DNA from: Chloroflexota bacterium
GTDB taxonomy: Bacteria; Chloroflexota; Limnocylindria; P2-11E
Length of the DNA: 34,342 nucleotides
Reading direction: 5' to 3'
Assembly: GCA_021787445.1 (NCBI GenBank)
Contig: JAJYLV010000014.1
Location: forward strand, 1-34,342
The notes under the pieces were generated by a model. The model did not search any database, was not told where the DNA came from, and worked only from the letters and a program-made list of their open reading frames with translations. The number at the start of each line of letters is the position of its first letter. Within the stretch, counting starts at the first letter, position 1. The translations under genes and the position numbers were made by a program. Below, one piece after another: positions 30,792 to 34,342 of the stretch.

Positions 30792-31419
30792 GCGACCTCG
30801 CCCTCGCGCGTCCTCGGCTCGTTCGGCACGCGCTGCGCCTCGAGTACCTGACGGTAGGCTGGAACGTCGTTGAGGGCATCGTCTCGATCGTCGCGGCCCT
30901 CGCGGCAGGAGCGTCGCGCTCCTCGGGTTCGGCATCGACGGCTTCGTGGAGAGCGCGTCGGGCTCGGTGCTCGTCTGGCGTCTGTGGGCCGAGCGCCGCG
31001 CGGGCGATCGCGAGGCGATCGAGTGGCTGGAGCGGCGCGCCCTGGAGCTCGTCGGGCTCTCGTTCTTCCTGCTCGCTGTGTTCGTTGCGGTCAAAGCGCT
31101 CCTCGCCCTCGTCGGCCAGGAGCGACCCGAGCCCAGCCCCGTCGGCATCGCGGTGACGTCGCTCTCGATCGGCGTGATGTGGTGGCTAGCGCGCGCGAAG
31201 CGCCGCACCGCACGCGAACTCGGCGGCCGCTCGCTCGAGGCGGATGCCTTCCAGACGACAGCCTGCTGGTGGCTCTCGCTCATCGTCCTCGGTGGCATCG
31301 GCCTCAACGCCGTCGTCGGCTGGTGGTGGGCCGACCCGAACGCCGCCATCGGCATGACCTACTTCCTCATCCGCGAGGGGCGCGAAGCCTGGGAAGGCGA
31401 GGAGTGCGGCAAGGCTTAG
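30788..31419 (+). pseudogene. CDF-like membrane protein with one frameshift
   Basis: GTG 30788 overlaps the CDF stop. It reads MSDLALARPRLVRHALRLEY, then LTVGWNVVEGIVSIVAALAAG. A one-base loss in a G run near 30908 shifts the frame to VALLGFGIDGFVESASGSVL, open to 31419 with five more helices. About 210 residues if repaired. It looks like the short cation-transporter group with membrane helices but no cytoplasmic domain. The frameshift may be a sequencing error, since the rest is well preserved. Confidence 0.82.
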
Positions 31420-31991
31420 CGCTCGTAGCCGCGGTGATGCTGGCCCTCTCGGGGTCGACGGTGGCCCTGGCGCACGAGCAGCGTCAGGTCGGCAAGTACA
31501 CGCTCGAGGTCGGCTGGCACGACGAGCCGGCGATCGAAGGGATCATGAACGCAGTCGAGGTCGAGGTCCACGAGACGGCCAGCGGCAAGGGAGTGGAAGG
31601 GCTGACCCGCACTCTGCGGGTGGTGGTCTCCTACGGCGGGCTCGCGCAGACCTTCGAGCCCACGCTGCGCGCTGTCGGCGGTGAGCCGGGCTCCTACCTC
31701 GGAGACCTCATCCCGACCGCGCCAGGCGACTACACGTTCCGCGTCGTGGGGACGATCGAGGAGCTGAAGGTCGACGAGCGCTTCGAGAGCGGCCCTGGTC
31801 GCTTCGACCCGGTGCGTTCGCCCGACGCGCTCCAGTTCCCGGACCGCGTCGGCAGCGCGGGCGCGCTGGCTCGCGAGATCCGCGCGCTCAACGACCAGCT
31901 CCAGTTCTGGCGCCTCGTCACGGTGGGTGCTGTCGCCATCGCGCTGGTCGCCACGGGCGTCGCTCTGACGCTCGTCCCGGGCCGCCGCTAG
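31404..31991 (+). CDS. Secreted, membrane-anchored YtkA-like protein
   Basis: 195 residues from GTG 31404 with an AAGGCGAGG ribosome site, overlapping the previous gene end. Signal peptide LALVAAVMLALSGSTVALAH. The mature domain (QVGKYTLEVGWHDEPAIEGI...) is a beta-sandwich type similar to YtkA/CopC-like proteins, and the C-terminus WRLVTVGAVAIALVATGVAL is one helix followed by GRR. It starts with AHEQ, and CopC-type copper sites often use the first His. A metal-binding exterior protein is likely but unproven. Confidence 0.78.
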   Translation: MRQGLALVAAVMLALSGSTVALAHEQRQVGKYTLEVGWHDEPAIEGIMNAVEVEVHETASGKGVEGLTRTLRVVVSYGGLAQTFEPTLRAVGGEPGSYLGDLIPTAPGDYTFRVVGTIEELKVDERFESGPGRFDPVRSPDALQFPDRVGSAGALAREIRALNDQLQFWRLVTVGAVAIALVATGVALTLVPGRR

Positions 31992-32254
31992 CGATCGACT
32001 TCGGCCCCCCGTGGCTTAGCTCCCTGCGGTCTTCGTGGTTCGCCGATCAGGGGGCCACCTTTCGGCTCCGCGTACACGTAGGCGTTGACGCCGAGGTAGA
32101 GGTCCTTGCCGTCGATCTGAACACCGGTCTTCTGGTTGCCCCGGGTCGACGCCACGACGAGGGTCTTCCCGCTCGAGCTGGGTGTCGGGGTTGTCATCGG
32201 GATGCGGATCACGAGCGTGTCTCCCTCGCGCGTCACGGTCAGGTCGTCAGCCAT
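31988..32254 (-). CDS. 68-aa-family protein of unknown function, copy 3 (88 aa)
   Basis: ATG 32254: MADDLTVTREGDTLVIRIPM, TTPTPSSSGKTLVVASTRGN, DGKDLYLGVNAYVYAEPKG, then an extra tail GGPLIGEPRRPQGAKPRGAE that overlaps the end of the YtkA-like gene. The extension is probably read-through past a lost stop. No arsC is beside this copy. Function unknown. Confidence 0.8.
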   Translation of the reverse strand: MADDLTVTREGDTLVIRIPMTTPTPSSSGKTLVVASTRGNQKTGVQIDGKDLYLGVNAYVYAEPKGGPLIGEPRRPQGAKPRGAEVDR

Positions 32255-32318
32255 TTTCGGCCTCCCTTCGTCGCTCGCCCATCATCACCCCCCGCGGCAG
32301 CCTGACGATCGCGTCGCG

Positions 32319-33542
32319 CTACCGCGCGTTCGAGCCCGCTCGGCTCGGCACGACGGAGAGAGCACCGTACCAGAACGCGATCCCCGCGATGACCCCGACC
32401 CCGAGGTTCCCGCTCGCCGTTGCGAGCGCCGCGACCACAGCGCACGTCGCCCAGCCCAGCATCCCGCGGAGAGCCCGCACGAGCTGGACATGCTCCCAGC
32501 CGACGTACGCGAGCAGCGCGCCCAGCACCGCCGGCGGCACCCCGCGCGTCACGATCTGTAGCGCGGACTGGCCGAATACGAGCCCAAGGCCGATACAGGT
32601 CGCACCAATGACGAGGGTCGCTGCGGCGGTGCGTGCACCGAAGCGGTGATGTGCGGTCAGCCCTCCCGCGCCGTGACACATCGGCATCCCGGCGAATACG
32701 CCGACCGCGAGGTTCGCGAGGCCCATAGACCGCGCGATGCCGGTGAGCGTCGCGCGGCGCGCACCCTCCCCGAAGTAGGAGCGCGCCACGTCCTGCATCG
32801 AGATCATGGCGTTCCCTATCGACAGCGGCAGCTGCGGGATCGCGAGCAGCGTGAGCGCGGGCCACCAGTCACCTGCCGCCGGGATGGTCGGGGCGATCGG
32901 CACGGGTCCCAGTCGAAGCGGTCCGACGTCGCTCCCGCCCAGCGCGCCGAGGAGCGCGCCCAGACTGAGGACCACCAGGGATGCGGGCGCGAACCGCCAG
33001 CGCAGGAGGATCAGGGCGAGGGCCAGCGCGCCAGCGGCAATGAACAGGCCGATCGGCGCGCTCGTGCCGCCGGCCGTGACGCCCGAGGGAAGGCTCGCAA
33101 GGCCTTGCGGCCGCCGGGCGAGAGCCCAGGCGCCCTGCAGCAGCGTGATCCCGAGGGAGAGCTGGATGCCCTTCACGACCGCGAAGGGCACGTAGCGACC
33201 GACGACCCGGATGAGGCCCGTCGCGCCGAGCAGGAAGTAGGCGGCGCCGAGGATGAGCGTCCCGGCCGCGATGACCGAGGGAGAGAGCGCGTAGGCGATG
33301 GCGATCGCCGAGAACGCCTTGAGCGGCTGGACCGGCATCGGGAGACGGAAGTACAGCGCCGCGGCGATGTAGAAGATGCCGGCGCCGATGAAGACGGTCG
33401 TCGGGCTGAGGCCGTTGACGGCGATGAGCGAGGCGGCGAGCGGGAAGAGGATCCCGCTGTCGCCGAACGCGCCGGACAGTTCGTGGCGGTCGAGACGCAT
33501 GCGTGCGACCGGTGCAACAGCGTCACTGCTAATTGTGGCCAC
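32319..33542 (-). CDS. MOT1-family molybdate/sulfate transporter
   Basis: 407 residues, about ten helices. Duplicated MOT1 signatures: ELSGAFGDSGILFPLAASLI with MPVQPLKAFSAIAIAYA, and FAGMPMCHGAGGLTAHHRFG. Such proteins import molybdate, or sulfate in some members. It is the only cargo gene not obviously for metal removal. Molybdate could serve an oxidase, but no such gene is in the window. It may instead carry another oxyanion. Confidence 0.9.
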   Translation of the reverse strand: MATISSDAVAPVARMRLDRHELSGAFGDSGILFPLAASLIAVNGLSPTTVFIGAGIFYIAAALYFRLPMPVQPLKAFSAIAIAYALSPSVIAAGTLILGAAYFLLGATGLIRVVGRYVPFAVVKGIQLSLGITLLQGAWALARRPQGLASLPSGVTAGGTSAPIGLFIAAGALALALILLRWRFAPASLVVLSLGALLGALGGSDVGPLRLGPVPIAPTIPAAGDWWPALTLLAIPQLPLSIGNAMISMQDVARSYFGEGARRATLTGIARSMGLANLAVGVFAGMPMCHGAGGLTAHHRFGARTAAATLVIGATCIGLGLVFGQSALQIVTRGVPPAVLGALLAYVGWEHVQLVRALRGMLGWATCAVVAALATASGNLGVGVIAGIAFWYGALSVVPSRAGSNAR

Positions 33543-33552
33543 GAGATCATTC

Positions 33553-33621
33553 TCATCGGGATCGTCCGGGGATCCGGATTCGGAGCGTGTCGCCCTGCCA
33601 GGTCACGCTCAGGTCATCGCG
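33553..33621 (-). pseudogene. Remnant of the 68-aa protein, copy 4
   Basis: RDDLSVTWQGDTLRIRIPGR matches the first third of copies 1-3 (ADDLSVTRDGDVLVIRIP). The start Met is lost and the sequence ends in a stop after IPGRSR. It lies between the MOT1 gene and the LuxR gene, same strand as the others. Confidence 0.7.
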
Positions 33622-33671
33622 ATCCGCAAGCCTTCCTCGTTCCCTCGGTCCATCACCGCGCGCCGTGGGCA

Positions 33672-34070
33672 TCAGACCGTGCGGGCTGCATTGAGGCGCT
33701 CGCGGATCGGCCCGAAGTCGATCCGGGATCCGCAGAAGGCATGGGCGTCGCCGTGCGCGTGGACCGCGGCCGCGGCGCTGTGGACGCCGAGCTTCCTGTA
33801 CGCGTTCGCCGCGATGTTCCCCACCGCATTTATGGAGATCCCGAACTCGAACGCGATCATCTTCTGCGTTATGCCCCGCGCCAGTCGCTCGAGGGTCGCG
33901 CATTCGCGGGCGGTGAGCGGCCGCGGGTAGGACCTTGGAGGTCGTCTCACGCCCGCCGCCCGCACCGCCGTCGTGGCCCACGCGGCGACACGGCGGCCAA
34001 CAAGCGTCGCCGCGTGGGTCGGTCGGTTCGGCGCCAGGCCGGCCAACAGCCGCCACACGCAGCCACACAC
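33672..34070 (-). CDS. LuxR-type HTH regulator, right end of element 2
   Basis: 132 residues, GTG start. RPLTARECATLERLARGITQ, then MIAFEFGISINAVGNIAANA and YRKLGVH, form a GerE-type HTH with no sensor domain. Nearly the same as 19289-19678 over its whole length, although the DNA has diverged. It would follow integrase B in the circular form of element 2, through the tail at 34104. Likely regulates integration, copy state or cargo. Confidence 0.8.
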   Translation of the reverse strand: MCGCVWRLLAGLAPNRPTHAATLVGRRVAAWATTAVRAAGVRRPPRSYPRPLTARECATLERLARGITQKMIAFEFGISINAVGNIAANAYRKLGVHSAAAAVHAHGDAHAFCGSRIDFGPIRERLNAARTV

Positions 34071-34103
34071 GTGGCCCTGGGGCAGTCAGGCAAGCGCGAG
34101 CGC

Positions 34104-34207
34104 TCACGCCACACCCCGCGCGAGCTCGAGCAGGTCCTCGATCTGCTCGACAATGACGCCGTGGATCCGGACTTCACCGTTCCGGGTCAGACCCCGGTCG
34201 GGACCGC
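34104..34207 (-). other. Orphan integrase C-terminal tail, probably belonging to integrase B
   Basis: Read leftwards from core C: GPDRGLTRNGEVRIHGVIVE, then QIEDLLELARGVA and a stop at 34104. It shares the frame of integrase B at its own core (GGPDRGLTRG). No integrase body lies to the right, so this is a detached 3' end. It resembles the tail at 19715. Confidence 0.7.
34182..34207. repeat. Core repeat copy C, right end of element 2
   Basis: 26 bp identical to 19795-19820. Sequence beyond it (AGTATCGGAC...) differs from what follows cores A and B and may be host DNA. Proposed right att junction. Confidence 0.75.
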
Positions 34208-34259
34208 AGTATCGGACTAGCGCGATAACTGGGATCCAATGACGACGGATGGGCCGACT

Positions 34260-34342
34260 TCAGGCGGCGGCGAGATCGACGAAGCGGTCGAGCTCGCGGG
34301 CGAGGCGCCGCCAGGCGAGCGCCAGCGGCCGCGGCGGATCAC
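34260..34342 (-). CDS. Partial gene at right edge, 3' end only
   Basis: The last 26 codons read DPPRPLALAWRRLARELDRF then VDLAAA and stop at 34260, 52 bp right of core C. Composition is coding-like but there are no recognisable motifs. If core C is the outer att site, this is the flanking resident gene. Too short to name. Confidence 0.45.
   Translation of the reverse strand, partial: DPPRPLALAWRRLARELDRFVDLAAA

Noticed and set aside
32646-34220. 524-aa plus-strand ORF
   Set aside because: Antisense of the MOT1 transporter and LuxR genes, with a charged shadow composition.
1-34342. CRISPR array, tRNA or rRNA attachment site
   Set aside because: No regular repeat-spacer pattern and no cloverleaf or rRNA sequence seen on either strand; integration appears to use integrase gene ends instead.

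Overview
This is a GC-rich bacterial window made almost entirely of mobile-element DNA. Dense ATGA/GTGA gene overlaps, many GTG starts, several ArsR/SmtB regulators (two close to CmtR, one linked to a mercury cluster) and ACR3 plus thioredoxin-type ArsC suggest an actinobacterial or Chloroflexota-like host. No rRNA, tRNA, CRISPR array or host housekeeping gene was found, so the lineage is an inference only.

Layout. Two large-serine-recombinase elements appear to lie head to tail. Element 1 runs from position 1 to about 19,820 and element 2 from about 19,795 to 34,207. They are bounded by three copies of one core repeat: 1-14 (cut by the window edge), 19,795-19,820 and 34,182-34,207. Each element has an integrase gene at its left end, reading leftwards into the core. 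Behind it are a replication module (CHC2 primase, zinc-ribbon protein, ParB-like protein) and a metal-resistance cargo block. At the right end are a LuxR-type regulator and a short peptide tail that touches the next core. Each integrase is in frame with the tail at the far right end of its own element and, where testable, not with the tail next to it. This suggests that the circular form rebuilds an intact integrase C-terminus followed by the LuxR gene, and that integration splits them.

Element 1: integrase (1-1513), an iteron/palindrome region that may be an origin (about 1820-1950), a P4-type primase-helicase broken in TOPRIM, two small proteins and a ParB-like protein (to 5140). Cargo: ArsC; a frameshifted MFS; a Zn/Cd P-type ATPase with a CmtR-like repressor; a CcdA/ArsR/TlpA-like operon divergent from a mercury operon (small MerT-like protein, MerA, HMA protein with two in-frame UGA codons); a second ars operon (ArsR, ACR3, ArsC, DUF2180-like); an FAD oxidoreductase; an MFS exporter.

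Element 2: integrase (19,564-21,282), excisionase-like HTH, orphan DNA methyltransferase, a different CHC2 primase, zinc-ribbon protein, a divergent 698-aa AAA+ ATPase and a decayed ParB-like gene. Cargo: Na+/Ca2+-exchanger-family protein with a CmtR-like repressor, CadC-like repressor with CDF efflux protein, a frameshifted CDF-like membrane protein, a secreted YtkA-like protein and a MOT1-family molybdate/sulfate transporter.

A 68-residue protein of unknown function occurs three times, plus once as a remnant, always on the minus strand at cargo-block joints. The cargo protects against arsenate/arsenite, mercury and divalent metals. The replication and integration modules move it.
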